Shown here one piece after another: positions 1 through 7,988 of a stretch of 64,000 nucleotides of DNA. The notes beneath the pieces were generated by a model. The model did no database searches. It saw nothing but the letters and a program-made list of their open reading frames with translations, and was not told the DNA's origin. Both the position numbers and the translations under genes were made by a program. Numbering within the stretch: the first letter of the stretch is position 1; every line of letters starts with the position of its first letter. Source of the DNA: Bog-473 sp049513455 (GTDB lineage: Bacteria; Actinomycetota; Acidimicrobiia; Acidimicrobiales; RAAP-2); NCBI GenBank assembly GCA_049513455.1, contig JBEKWB010000004.1:70728-134727 (forward strand). The letters run 5' to 3'.

Positions 1-1699
1 AGGTCCCGTGCAGCAGCCCGTAGACGACCGAGTCGTAGAGGGCCTGCCAGCTGGCCTCGATGATGTTCTCGGATACCCCGATGGTGGTCCAGACGACTTC
101 GCCGTCGGTGCTGTCGACGAGGACCCGAGTGACCGCGCCGGTGCCCTTGCCCGTATCGAGCACGCGCACCCGGTAGTCGGTCAGGTGGATGGAGGCGAGC
201 GACGGGAACTTTGGTCCGATGGCGGCCCGCAGCGCGGCGTCGAGTGCGTTCACCGGACCGTTCCCTTCGGCCGTGGCGACAATGCGTTCGGCGCCCACGT
301 GCACCTTGACCGTGGCCTCGGTGGTCACCCCGAACGGGGCGCTGGTGGTCCCCTCGGCATGCTCCCCGTGATCGGTGATGATCCGGAAGGACTCGACGGT
401 GAAGAAATCCGCGGTCCATCCCGTGGCCCGGCGCAACAGCAGCTCCAATGATCCATCGGCCACCTCGAAGTGGTAGCCCTCGTGCTCGAGCCGCTTCAGC
501 TCGTCCAGCACGCGTCCGAGCACCTCGCCGTCGAGCTCCAGGCCGAGCTCAGCCGCCTTCATCGCCAGCGTCGAGCGCCCCGCCATCTCGGAGACGACCA
601 CGCGGGTCCCGTTGCCCACCGAGCTCGGCACGACGTGTTCGTAGAGATCGGCGCTGCGAGCCACGGCGCTGGCGTGCAGGCCGCCCTTGTGGGCGAAGAC
701 CGAGTTGCCCACATAGGCCTGCTGCGGGTTCGGCGCGATGTTGACCAGCTCGGCGATGTGGTGGGAAACCGGGGTGAGGCGCTCCAGCCGCTCCGGCGGG
801 ATGGTGCGGATGTGCAGCTTCAACGAGAGGTTGGGGATGGCGGCCGACAGATCGGTGTTGCCAGCCCGCTCCCCGTAACCGTTGATGCACCCCTGCACCT
901 GCGTCACCCCGGCCTGCACCGCCGCCAGGGAGTTGGCCACCGCACACCCCGTGTCGTTATGGCAGTGGATGCCCAGCTGCGCGCTGGTGTGGGCGCGGAC
1001 GTCGGCCACCGCTCGACCGACGGTGTCGGGCAACGACCCCCCGTTGGTGTCGCAGAGGACCAACGCCTCGGCCCCTTCCTCCTCCGCCGCGGCCAACACC
1101 GAGAGTGCGAAGTCACGATTGTGCCGGTAGCCATCGAAGAAGTGCTCGGCATCGAGGAACACCCGCAGATCGTGGGCCCGCAGGTATCGAACCGAATCGC
1201 GCACCATGGAGATGGCCTCGTCGAGGGATGTGCGCAGAGCCTCGGCGACGTGACGGTCCCAGGTCTTGGCCACAATGCAGGCAACGGGTGCGCCGGCGTC
1301 GATGAGGTTGGCCAGGACGGCGTCATCCTCGGGGCGCACGCCGGCGCGGCGGGTCGAGCCGAAAGCCACCAAGGTGGCGGTCGAGAGGGTGAGCTCCTGG
1401 CGCGCCCGGGCGAAGAATTCAATGTCCTTCGGATTGGCGCCGGGCCATCCACCCTCGATGAACGTGACGCCCAGATGGTCCAGTTGTTCGGCGACGCGAA
1501 GTTTGTCGGCCACCGTCAGCGACAGTCCCTCCTGCTGGCTCCCGTCGCGCAGGATGGTGTCGAAAATATCGACGGACTCGGGGAGCTCCGGAATTTCGTA
1601 GTCGTGGGCCAGATGCGAGTGGGTGTGCGCCTCGCCGCCGCCCGCGCCCGCGTGCGCGTGCGCGACGCCGCCGGCGTGCGTGTGCGGCTCAGTCGACAT
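1..1699 (-). CDS. cimA: (R)-citramalate synthase, C-terminus cut by window edge
   Basis: Likely condenses pyruvate with acetyl-CoA to citramalate, the threonine-independent entry to isoleucine synthesis. About 566 codons are visible with no stop before the edge. After the N-terminus the frame shows DTILRDGSQQEG, the HMGL-type TIM-barrel signature, then a GWPGANPKD stretch typical of the citramalate synthase branch, the IHCHNDTG metal/substrate motif, NGYGERAGN, and a LeuA-dimer-type regulatory domain at the end. The ATG at 1699 is the only usable start and overlaps the ilvE stop by 11 bases, so the two are probably coupled. The first ~33 residues hold eight histidines, which is not normal for the family. 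A separate leuA lies at 7985-9712, which supports CimA over isopropylmalate synthase. Confidence 0.85.
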   Translation of the reverse strand, partial: MSTEPHTHAGGVAHAHAGAGGGEAHTHSHLAHDYEIPELPESVDIFDTILRDGSQQEGLSLTVADKLRVAEQLDHLGVTFIEGGWPGANPKDIEFFARARQELTLSTATLVAFGSTRRAGVRPEDDAVLANLIDAGAPVACIVAKTWDRHVAEALRTSLDEAISMVRDSVRYLRAHDLRVFLDAEHFFDGYRHNRDFALSVLAAAEEEGAEALVLCDTNGGSLPDTVGRAVADVRAHTSAQLGIHCHNDTGCAVANSLAAVQAGVTQVQGCINGYGERAGNTDLSAAIPNLSLKLHIRTIPPERLERLTPVSHHIAELVNIAPNPQQAYVGNSVFAHKGGLHASAVARSADLYEHVVPSSVGNGTRVVVSEMAGRSTLAMKAAELGLELDGEVLGRVLDELKRLEHEGYHFEVADGSLELLLRRATGWTADFFTVESFRIITDHGEHAEGTTSAPFGVTTEATVKVHVGAERIVATAEGNGPVNALDAALRAAIGPKFPSLASIHLTDYRVRVLDTGKGTGAVTRVLVDSTDGEVVWTTIGVSENIIEASWQALYDSVVYGLLHGT

Positions 1700-2618
1700 G
1701 ATCGAGCCACTCCTTGTAGCGATCGACCTCGCCGCGCACCGTGGCGAAGTAGGTCTGCTGCAGTTCGACGGTAATCGGTCCCGGCTTCCCGTTGCCGACC
1801 TCGCGGTCGTCGACGGCGCGGATCGGCACGACCTCGGCGGCCGTCCCGGTGAGGAACGCCTCGTCGGCCAGGTACAGATCGGTGCGGATGATCTGCTCGT
1901 GACGCACCTCGAAGCCGAGGTCGGCCGCGATCGTCTCGACCGAGCTCTGAGTGATGCCGTCCAGCGCGCCGGCATCCGACGTCGGCGGGGTCAAGAGGAC
2001 GCCGTCGCGCACGATGAAGATGTTCTCGCCGGTGCACTCGCTGACGTTGCCATCGGGGGCCAGCAGGATGGCCTCGTCGTACCCCGCCTTGATCGCCTCC
2101 ACCTTGGCCAGGGAGGAGTTCATGTACATCCCGGTGCCCTTGGCCGCTGTCGGGACGGCATTGGGGTCGTGGCGGCGCCACGAGCTGATTTTGCACGTCA
2201 CGCCATTGGCCACGCCCTCGTCGCCCAGGTAGGTGCCCCACGGCCACGCCGCGATGGACACGTTGGTCGGGCATGGCAGCGGGTTCAGTCCCATTTCGCC
2301 GTAGCCGAGGTACACCAGCGGGCGCAGGTAGCAGCCATCGCTGAGCCCGTTGACCCGGACCACCTCGCGAGTGGCCTCGATGATCTCTTCGACCGTGTAC
2401 GGAATGTCGATCATGAAGATTTTGGCGGAATCGAAGAGGCGGCGGATGTGGTCACCGAGGCGGAAGACGGCGACCCCGCTCGAGGTCGGGTAGGCCCGGA
2501 TCCCTTCGAAGACACCCGAGCCGTAGTGCATGGTGTGGGTGAGCACGTGCACCTTGGCCTCGGCCCAGTCGACGAGCTCGCCGTCCATCCAGATCTTCTC
2601 GGTCGGGGTAATGGGCAT
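1689..2618 (-). CDS. ilvE: branched-chain amino acid aminotransferase
   Basis: Class IV PLP aminotransferase that performs the last step of valine, leucine and isoleucine synthesis. The 309-residue protein begins MPITPTEKIWMDGELVDW. It has the family hallmarks: an early HYGSGVFEGIR block, the AAKGTGMYMNS segment whose lysine should bind PLP, and the EAILLAPDGNVSECTGENIF signature. Length is normal for bacterial IlvE. It sits 2 bases after leuB and overlaps cimA, forming a leuB-ilvE-cimA operon behind the attenuator at 3755-3845. Confidence 0.93.
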   Translation of the reverse strand: MPITPTEKIWMDGELVDWAEAKVHVLTHTMHYGSGVFEGIRAYPTSSGVAVFRLGDHIRRLFDSAKIFMIDIPYTVEEIIEATREVVRVNGLSDGCYLRPLVYLGYGEMGLNPLPCPTNVSIAAWPWGTYLGDEGVANGVTCKISSWRRHDPNAVPTAAKGTGMYMNSSLAKVEAIKAGYDEAILLAPDGNVSECTGENIFIVRDGVLLTPPTSDAGALDGITQSSVETIAADLGFEVRHEQIIRTDLYLADEAFLTGTAAEVVPIRAVDDREVGNGKPGPITVELQQTYFATVRGEVDRYKEWLDHVD

Positions 2619-2620
2619 TC

Positions 2621-3661
2621 TCAGAGCCTTTCTGCAATGGCGTCGCCCACGGCCGTCGTGGACAGTTGTGCGGTGGATGGGGCCGACATGGCCCTGGACT
2701 GCTCGGACAGAGCCTTGAGGATGCGCTGCGCCGCGTCGTTCTCACCCAGGTGCTCGAGCATGAGCGCAGCGGAGTGGATGGCGGCCAGGGGATTGGCGAT
2801 CCCCTTCCCGGCGATGTCGTGGGCCGCCCCGTGCACCGGCTCGAACAACGACGGCCCCGTACGGTCGGGGTTCAGGTTGGCCGAGGCGGCGAAGCCGATG
2901 CCCCCGCTGACCGCACCGGCCAGGTCGGTCAGGATGTCGCCGAAGAGGTTGTCGGTGACGATGACGTCATAGCGGCCCGGTTGCTCCACCAGGTAGATGC
3001 AGGCGGCATCGACGTGGTTGTAATCCCACGAGACGTCGGGGAACTCGGGCGCCACCTCGGTGACCGTGCGGTTCCACAGATCGCCGGCGAACGTGAGGAC
3101 GTTGGTCTTGTGCACCAGCGTCAGGTGGCGGCTCGCCCGGCGATTGGCCAGTTCGAAGGCGAACCGCACGCACCGCTCGACCCCCATACGGGTGTTGACC
3201 GACCCCTGGGTGGCCACCTCGGCGGCTGTCCCCTTGCGCAGGAACCCGCCTTCGCCGGCATAGGTCCCCTCCGTGTTCTCCCGGATGACGACGAAGTCGG
3301 CCCCCTCGGCAATCGACCCCGGGACGCCGGAGAAGGGACGGAGGTTCACATACAGATCAAGTGCGAAGCGAAGCCGGAGCAGGAGGCCGCGCTCGAGGGT
3401 GCCGGGTGGCACGGACGTGTCCCCCACGGGCGGTCCGACGGCCCCGAGGAGAATGGCGTCATAGCCCCGCAGCTCTTCGAGCACCTCATCGGGCAGGACG
3501 CTCCCGTCCCGCAGGTAGCGGGCGGCCCCCAGGTCGAAGTTCGTGGTCTCGAGCTCGACACCGGCGGCCGCCACCACCTTGAGCGCCTCGGCGCAGACCT
3601 CGGGCCCGATGCCATCGCCCCCGATGACCGCTATTCGCCTGTCCTTCGTGCCTGTGCTCAC
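2621..3661 (-). CDS. leuB: 3-isopropylmalate dehydrogenase
   Basis: Oxidatively decarboxylates 3-isopropylmalate to 2-ketoisocaproate in leucine synthesis; enzymes of this family can also serve the citramalate route to isoleucine. The 346-residue protein starts at GTG and has IAVIGGDGIGPEV at the N-terminus, VIRENTEGTYAGEGG, the NVLTFAGDLW region, the VTDNLFGDILTDLAG metal-binding segment with its aspartates, and the NPDRTGPSLFEPVHGAAHDIAGKGIANP C-terminal NAD-binding region in two adjoining pieces. It is first in the leuB-ilvE-cimA operon, about 146 bases after a leader peptide that codes for Val and two Ile. Confidence 0.93.
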   Translation of the reverse strand: MSTGTKDRRIAVIGGDGIGPEVCAEALKVVAAAGVELETTNFDLGAARYLRDGSVLPDEVLEELRGYDAILLGAVGPPVGDTSVPPGTLERGLLLRLRFALDLYVNLRPFSGVPGSIAEGADFVVIRENTEGTYAGEGGFLRKGTAAEVATQGSVNTRMGVERCVRFAFELANRRASRHLTLVHKTNVLTFAGDLWNRTVTEVAPEFPDVSWDYNHVDAACIYLVEQPGRYDVIVTDNLFGDILTDLAGAVSGGIGFAASANLNPDRTGPSLFEPVHGAAHDIAGKGIANPLAAIHSAALMLEHLGENDAAQRILKALSEQSRAMSAPSTAQLSTTAVGDAIAERL

Positions 3662-3754
3662 TGATCCTGCCCTTGTCCTCTTCTTCTCGTCTCTGTTGTC
3701 GTCTCTTCGCCAGACCGCCGGCCGGGGTGCGTTGCGTGGCCCCGCCGGAAATTG

Positions 3755-3780
3755 AAAAACCGCCCACGCAGTGGACGGTT
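3755..3780 (-). terminator. attenuator terminator of the leuB-ilvE-cimA operon
   Basis: On the minus strand a 10-bp stem (one G-U pair) with a 3-base loop is followed at once by a run of five U residues in total with the stem end. It lies between the leader peptide and leuB, the place of a transcription attenuator. Confidence 0.75.
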
Positions 3781-3806
3781 CGACGGCGCGCGGGGATCTG
3801 GCGCGC

Positions 3807-3845
3807 CTAGTGAATAATGCCTACAGAGTGCTCGGAGCGGTCCAT
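3807..3845 (-). CDS. leader peptide of the leuB-ilvE-cimA operon
   Basis: A 12-residue open reading frame, MDRSEHSVGIIH, ending in TAG. It carries a Val and two adjacent Ile codons but no Leu. It lies 26 bases before a Rho-independent-type hairpin and 9 bases after a -10 box, like the leuA and ilvB leaders in this window. Ribosome stalling at the Ile codons would fit control of cimA, the isoleucine-route gene of the operon. The regulatory role is inference from layout and codon content. Confidence 0.6.
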   Translation of the reverse strand: MDRSEHSVGIIH

Positions 3846-3854
3846 GACCCTTCC

Positions 3855-3883
3855 AGTCTCCCGCGGTCGGCCGGTCCCGTCAA
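3855..3883 (-). promoter_or_regulatory. promoter of the leuB leader
   Basis: Minus strand -35 TTGACG (3878-3883), 17-bp spacer, -10 GAGACT (3855-3860). The -10 ends 9 bases before the leader ATG, so the transcript should begin only a few bases before it. Confidence 0.6.
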
Positions 3884-3892
3884 CCACACCCC

Positions 3893-3936
3893 GACGGAGG
3901 GCGGCACCACACCCGACGGCGGGCGGCACCACCCCC
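3893..3936. repeat. 22-bp tandem repeat, two copies
   Basis: Two adjacent 22-base units (3893-3914 and 3915-3936), each starting GACGG and containing GCGGCACCAC, differ at two positions. They lie upstream of the leuB promoter and of greA, in the 351-base stretch that holds the leader, attenuator and promoter but no other gene. Confidence 0.7.
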
Positions 3937-4012
3937 GCTGGGAGCCGATTAGCCTTGTACCCGCCGTCGCGCTGTAATTCGCCGCCGGCAACCTCCATCC
4001 GAAGGACGCGCT

Positions 4013-4516
4013 GTGACCAACCCATCAACCAACGACGAGACCGTCTCGGCCAACCTCACCCAGGCCACCTACGACCGCCTTGTGGCGGAGCTGGAAGACC
4101 TGACGACCAGGGGTCGGGTGGAGATCGCCGAGCAGATCGAAGCCGCCCGGGCCCTCGGTGACCTGAGCGAGAACGGCGACTACCACGCCGCCAAGGACTT
4201 CCAAGGGAAGATGGAGTCCCGCATCCGCCAGCTCCAGGCCCTGCTCAAGAACGTCGTGGTGCTCGACGAGACCGAGCCTCGGGACGGCAGCGTCGCCGCC
4301 GGGAGCACCGTCACCCTGCGCTACGAGGGCGACGACGAGGACGACACCCAACAGTTCTTCGTGGGCTCCATCGAGGAGCGCCAGGGCGACCTCCCGGTGC
4401 TCTCGCCGAGCGCTCCACTCGGCCAGGTCCTCCTGGGCAAGAACGCCGGCGATACCGTGGAATACAAGGCCCCGGGCGGGATACTCCGGGTCGCCATCGT
4501 GGCCGTGGACCAATGA
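4013..4516 (+). CDS. greA: transcription elongation factor GreA
   Basis: Stimulates transcript cleavage by backtracked RNA polymerase. The 167-residue protein starts at GTG after a GAAGGA ribosome site. It has the N-terminal coiled coil with the LGDLSENGDYHAAKD tip, whose acidic residues assist the polymerase active site, and a C-terminal FKBP-like domain ending in the usual SPSAPLGQVLLGKNAGDTVEYKAP-type region (shown here in part). Its stop overlaps the leuC start (ATGA), so it is translationally linked to leucine genes, which is unusual. Confidence 0.93.
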   Translation: MTNPSTNDETVSANLTQATYDRLVAELEDLTTRGRVEIAEQIEAARALGDLSENGDYHAAKDFQGKMESRIRQLQALLKNVVVLDETEPRDGSVAAGSTVTLRYEGDDEDDTQQFFVGSIEERQGDLPVLSPSAPLGQVLLGKNAGDTVEYKAPGGILRVAIVAVDQ

Positions 4517-5919
4517 CGGCACCCCGCACCCTGACCGAGAAAATCTGGGACGCGCACGTCGTCTACTCCCACGCCGACGAGCCGGACCTGCTCTTCATCG
4601 ACCTGCACCTGATCCACGAGGTGACCTCGCCGCAGGCCTTCGACGGGCTGCGCCTGGCGGGCCGGACGGTGCGACGACCCGATCTCACCGTGGCCACGGC
4701 AGACCACAACGTGCCGACCACCGACATCGACCAGCCGGTGGCCGACCCGATCTCGGCCAAACAGCTCGAAGTGCTGAACGAGAACTGTGCCGAGTTCGGG
4801 ATCACCTGCTACCCCATGGGGAGTCCCGATCAGGGGATCGTCCACGTGATCGGCCCCGAGCAGGGGTGGACCCAGCCGGGGATGACGATCGTCTGCGGCG
4901 ACAGCCACACCTCGACCCACGGCGCGTTCGGGGCGCTGGCCTTCGGCATCGGGACGAGCGAGGTCGAGCACGTGCTCGCCACCCAGTCGCTGCCCCAGAA
5001 TCGGCCAGCCACCATGGCGGTCACCGTGGAGGGCGAGTTGGCCCCGGGTGTCAGCGCCAAGGACGTGGCGCTGACCATCATCGGGACCATCGGGACCGGG
5101 GGTGGCATCGGCCATGTCATCGAGTACCGGGGGTCGGCCATCCGCTCCCTGTCCATGGAAGGGCGCATGACGTTGTGCAACATGAGCATCGAGGGCGGGG
5201 CGCGGGCCGGTCTGGTGGCGCCCGATCAGACCACCTTCGATTACGTCAAGGGCCGCGACCACGCACCCTCGGGCCAGGATTGGGAGGACGCCGTCGCCTA
5301 CTGGCGCACGCTGGTGACCGATGACGGGGCTGTCTTCGACAAGGAGGTCGTGCTCGACGCCGCCACCATCACCCCCCACGTGTCGTGGGGCACCAATCCG
5401 GCCCAGGTCGCCCCCATCGGCGGGACCATCCCCGACCCCGGCGCCATGGAGGACGACGGCGAGCGGGAAGCGGCGGAGCGGGCATTGGCGTACATGGGCC
5501 TCAAGGCCGGCACCGCCATGCGCGACATACCCGTGGACACCGTCTTCCTCGGAAGTTGCACCAACTCGCGTATCGAGGACCTCCGGGCCGCGGCCGGCGT
5601 GCTGGACGGGCGCCGGGTCCACGCCGGAATGCGCGCGCTCGTCGTTCCCGGTTCGCACCGGATCAAGGCCCAGGCGGAAGCCGAAGGGCTCGACAAGATC
5701 TTTCTGGCTGCGGGGTTCGAGTGGCGCGAGCCGGGCTGTTCGATGTGCCTGGCCATGAACCCCGACAAACTGGCGGTGGGGGAACGGTGTGCCTCGACCT
5801 CCAACCGGAACTTCGAAGGCCGTCAGGGCCGGGGTGGGCGTACCCACCTGGTTTCCCCGAGGGTGGCAGCCGCCACCGCAGTGGCTGGAACCTTCGCCAC
5901 ACCGGAGGACCTGGACTGA
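4513..5919 (+). CDS. leuC: 3-isopropylmalate dehydratase large subunit
   Basis: With LeuD it isomerises 2-isopropylmalate to 3-isopropylmalate. The 468-residue aconitase-family protein begins with the TLTEKIWDAHVV block and has VCGDSHTSTHGAFGALAFG and the three cluster cysteines in GSCTNSR and GCSMCLAMNPD for a [4Fe-4S] cluster. Length is standard. The ATG overlaps the greA stop by 4 bases, and the TGATG junction with leuD shows tight coupling. Confidence 0.95.
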   Translation: MTAPRTLTEKIWDAHVVYSHADEPDLLFIDLHLIHEVTSPQAFDGLRLAGRTVRRPDLTVATADHNVPTTDIDQPVADPISAKQLEVLNENCAEFGITCYPMGSPDQGIVHVIGPEQGWTQPGMTIVCGDSHTSTHGAFGALAFGIGTSEVEHVLATQSLPQNRPATMAVTVEGELAPGVSAKDVALTIIGTIGTGGGIGHVIEYRGSAIRSLSMEGRMTLCNMSIEGGARAGLVAPDQTTFDYVKGRDHAPSGQDWEDAVAYWRTLVTDDGAVFDKEVVLDAATITPHVSWGTNPAQVAPIGGTIPDPGAMEDDGEREAAERALAYMGLKAGTAMRDIPVDTVFLGSCTNSRIEDLRAAAGVLDGRRVHAGMRALVVPGSHRIKAQAEAEGLDKIFLAAGFEWREPGCSMCLAMNPDKLAVGERCASTSNRNFEGRQGRGGRTHLVSPRVAAATAVAGTFATPEDLD

Positions 5920-6509
5920 TGAAGCCTGTCATCATGGTCACCGGGCGCGCCGTGCCGCTCGACCGCACGGACGTGGACACCGACCAGATCATCCCGTCGG
6001 ACTGGCTCAAGCGCGTCGAGCGCACCGGCTTCGGTGCCGGGCTGTTCTCCGAATGGCGCGACGACCGGGACTTCGTCCTCAACCACCCCGAGTACGTGGG
6101 CGCCACCATCCTGGTGGCCGGCCACAACTTCGGCACCGGGTCCTCCCGGGAGCACGCCGTGTGGGCGCTCATGGACTACGGCTTCGAAGCGGTGGTCTCC
6201 TCCCGGTTCGCCGACATCTTCCGGAACAACTGCACCAAACAGGGACTCCTCCCCGTGCAGGTCACGCCCGAGTTCGACCATGCCCTGCTGGCCGCGGTGG
6301 AAGCCGACCCGACGCTCGAGATCACGATCGACGTGGCCCGCACCACCATTGAGGCGCCCGCCGCCGGGCTCTCGTCCACCTTCCCGCTCGACGATTTCAC
6401 CCGGGAGCGCCTCCTCAACGGCTGGGACGACATCGGCCTCTCCCTGCGGCATGCCGACGCCATCAGCGAGTACGAGGCCCGGCGTCCGGCCTTCCTGCCG
6501 TCCGCTTAG
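5919..6509 (+). CDS. leuD: 3-isopropylmalate dehydratase small subunit
   Basis: Swivelling-domain partner of LeuC. The 196-residue protein has VDTDQIIPSDWLKRV near the N-terminus, the GHNFGTGSSREHAVWAL substrate-binding loop and NNCTKQGLLPV, all typical of LeuD. The ATG overlaps the leuC TGA by one base. No leucine leader was seen before greA-leuCD, unlike the other leucine operons here. Confidence 0.95.
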   Translation: MKPVIMVTGRAVPLDRTDVDTDQIIPSDWLKRVERTGFGAGLFSEWRDDRDFVLNHPEYVGATILVAGHNFGTGSSREHAVWALMDYGFEAVVSSRFADIFRNNCTKQGLLPVQVTPEFDHALLAAVEADPTLEITIDVARTTIEAPAAGLSSTFPLDDFTRERLLNGWDDIGLSLRHADAISEYEARRPAFLPSA

Positions 6510-6595
6510 GAGTCGACCGCCACCGGCACCAGCTCGAACTTCCCGACGTCGACCGGCCCATTGTCCGTCAGGCGCAGTTCGGGTATGCCCGAGAG
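6506..6595 (-). pseudogene. C-terminal relic of an adenine deaminase
   Basis: Reading the minus strand up to the TAA at 6506-6508 gives about 29 residues including IPELRLTDNGPVDVGKFELV, which resembles the conserved end of adenine deaminases (pattern IPxLKLTDxGLVDVxxFxxV, recalled from the family). No catalytic part of the enzyme precedes it; the upstream DNA is the start region of another gene. It looks like the last piece of a deleted gene. The match is from memory, not a search. Confidence 0.45.
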
Positions 6596-6635
6596 CCCGG
6601 GCGCGTGACCATCGACCCGGCGGCGGCACGCCCGA

Positions 6636-6658
6636 ACGCCGCCTCCGCAGGGCGGCGT
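6636..6658. terminator. hairpin downstream of leuD
   Basis: An 8-bp perfect inverted repeat (ACGCCGCC / GGCGGCGT) with a 7-base loop lies between leuD and the acetyltransferase start. There is no clear T-run, so it is either a weak terminator or a structure in the 5' region of the next gene. Confidence 0.35.
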
Positions 6659-6672
6659 GGGAGTATCGCTCC

Positions 6673-7554
6673 ATGGTGACCTCTCGCCCCATGACCGACG
6701 CGGATGTCCCCGGAGCGGTGCACGCATTCGACAGCGGGTTCCTCGCCATGAGCGCCCGGTTCGGCCTCCCGGTGACGGCCAGCTCCCTCCAGAGCGATCG
6801 GCGGCGTCAGAACCGGACCCGGCATTTTCTGGCCACCGACCCGGGCGGGTCATGGGTGGCCGAGGACGACGGGGTCATTGTCGGGATGTCCCAGTCCTTC
6901 GTGCGCGAGGGCTACTGGGTACTCTCTCAGCTCGGTGCCGTGCCCGGCCGGCAAGGCCGTGGGCTCGGGCGTGAGCTTCTCCGGCTGGCGCATTCCCACG
7001 GCGACCCGCAGAGCCCGGGCACGATCCAGTGCTCCCGCGATCCCAAGGCCATGGCCCTCTATGCCGATCTCGGGTTCTCGCTCCATCCCGTGGTCGCGGC
7101 GTGGGGCCACCTGCGACCGGGGGCGGTGCAACGGCCGGACGACGTGGTGCGCTACGAGGGGGAGGGCGTCACCGACGCGCAGCTCGACGTCGTGGCGCGC
7201 ATCGATCGAGTCGTGCGCGGTTCGGCCCGCCTGGTCGACATCGCAATGATGCTGTCCGAAGAGGGCAACCGCCTCCTGCTCCACGAGGACCAGGCGTACG
7301 CGGTGGCGAAGGACGATCGCATCGTGACGCTCGGTGCCTGCAACGAGGCGTCGGCCGCGCTCGTGCTGCGGGCCATGCTGGCCGAGGCTCCCGACGGCGA
7401 GACCGTGGAGGTCAACTGGCTCACGGCGGCCCAGCAGTGGGCCATCCGGGTCCTGATCGGCGCGGGCGTCGAACTCCAGCCCTACGGCCCCGTCATGGTG
7501 CGCGGCATGCCGGGCCCGCCGAGGCCGTACATCCCGAGCGGCGCTTGCGGCTGA
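6673..7554 (+). CDS. GNAT-family acetyltransferase
   Basis: Predicted N-acetyltransferase of unknown substrate, 293 residues. The N-terminal half holds the acetyl-CoA loop QGRGLGRELLRLA and a following YADLGFSLHPV strand. The C-terminal ~140 residues look like a second, degenerate GNAT-like fold. ATG 6673 is chosen because homology-like sequence starts there. Its 3' end overlaps the opposite-strand acetyltransferase gene by 73 bases. No operon partner is visible. Confidence 0.7.
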   Translation: MVTSRPMTDADVPGAVHAFDSGFLAMSARFGLPVTASSLQSDRRRQNRTRHFLATDPGGSWVAEDDGVIVGMSQSFVREGYWVLSQLGAVPGRQGRGLGRELLRLAHSHGDPQSPGTIQCSRDPKAMALYADLGFSLHPVVAAWGHLRPGAVQRPDDVVRYEGEGVTDAQLDVVARIDRVVRGSARLVDIAMMLSEEGNRLLLHEDQAYAVAKDDRIVTLGACNEASAALVLRAMLAEAPDGETVEVNWLTAAQQWAIRVLIGAGVELQPYGPVMVRGMPGPPRPYIPSGACG

Positions 7555-7988
7555 GGCGGCGTCCAGCGGTACCTGGTCCACCCCGCCATGGGGCGGGCAC
7601 CGAGGCGCTGGTAGAAGTCGATGGCCTCTTCGTTCCACTCGAGGACCTCCCACTCCACCCGCCCCTCGGTGCGGGACCGCAGGTCGGCCAGGAGCGTGCC
7701 GGCGTGGCCCTGCCGGCGATGGGCCGGGCGGACGTAGAGGTCCTCCAACCAGATCCCGGACCTCCCCATGAAGGTGGAGAAGGTGCGGAACCACAGCGCG
7801 TGGCCCACGATCGAGCCGTCGTCGGCGACTGCCACCGTGTCGAAGACGGTGGCGCCTGGCTCGAACAGCACCGCGCGGAGGTCCTCTTCGGTGCAGACGC
7901 ACTGGTCGGACAGGCTCTCGAACGCAGCCAGCTCGCGCACCATGGCCAGCAGTTCGGCGAGGTCGTCTGCGGTCGCCGGTCGGATCAC
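7482..7988 (-). CDS. GNAT-family acetyltransferase (diamine/spermidine acetyltransferase-like)
   Basis: Single-domain acetyltransferase of 168 residues beginning MIRPATADDLAEL from a GTG. It has IWLEDLYVRPAHRRQGHAG, the acetyl-CoA binding motif of the spermidine/diamine acetyltransferase group, and EWNEEAIDFYQRLGARPM. The GTG overlaps the leuA TGA (GTGA), so it is probably co-translated with leuA. The last ~25 residues are Pro/Gly-rich and run into the convergent neighbour. The substrate is not predictable. Confidence 0.75.
   Translation of the reverse strand: MIRPATADDLAELLAMVRELAAFESLSDQCVCTEEDLRAVLFEPGATVFDTVAVADDGSIVGHALWFRTFSTFMGRSGIWLEDLYVRPAHRRQGHAGTLLADLRSRTEGRVEWEVLEWNEEAIDFYQRLGARPMAGWTRYRWTPPQPQAPLGMYGLGGPGMPRTMTGP

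Noticed and set aside
470..1774. A 434-codon plus-strand frame opposite cimA
   Set aside because: cimA on the minus strand is clear along the full length; the plus frame has no motif.
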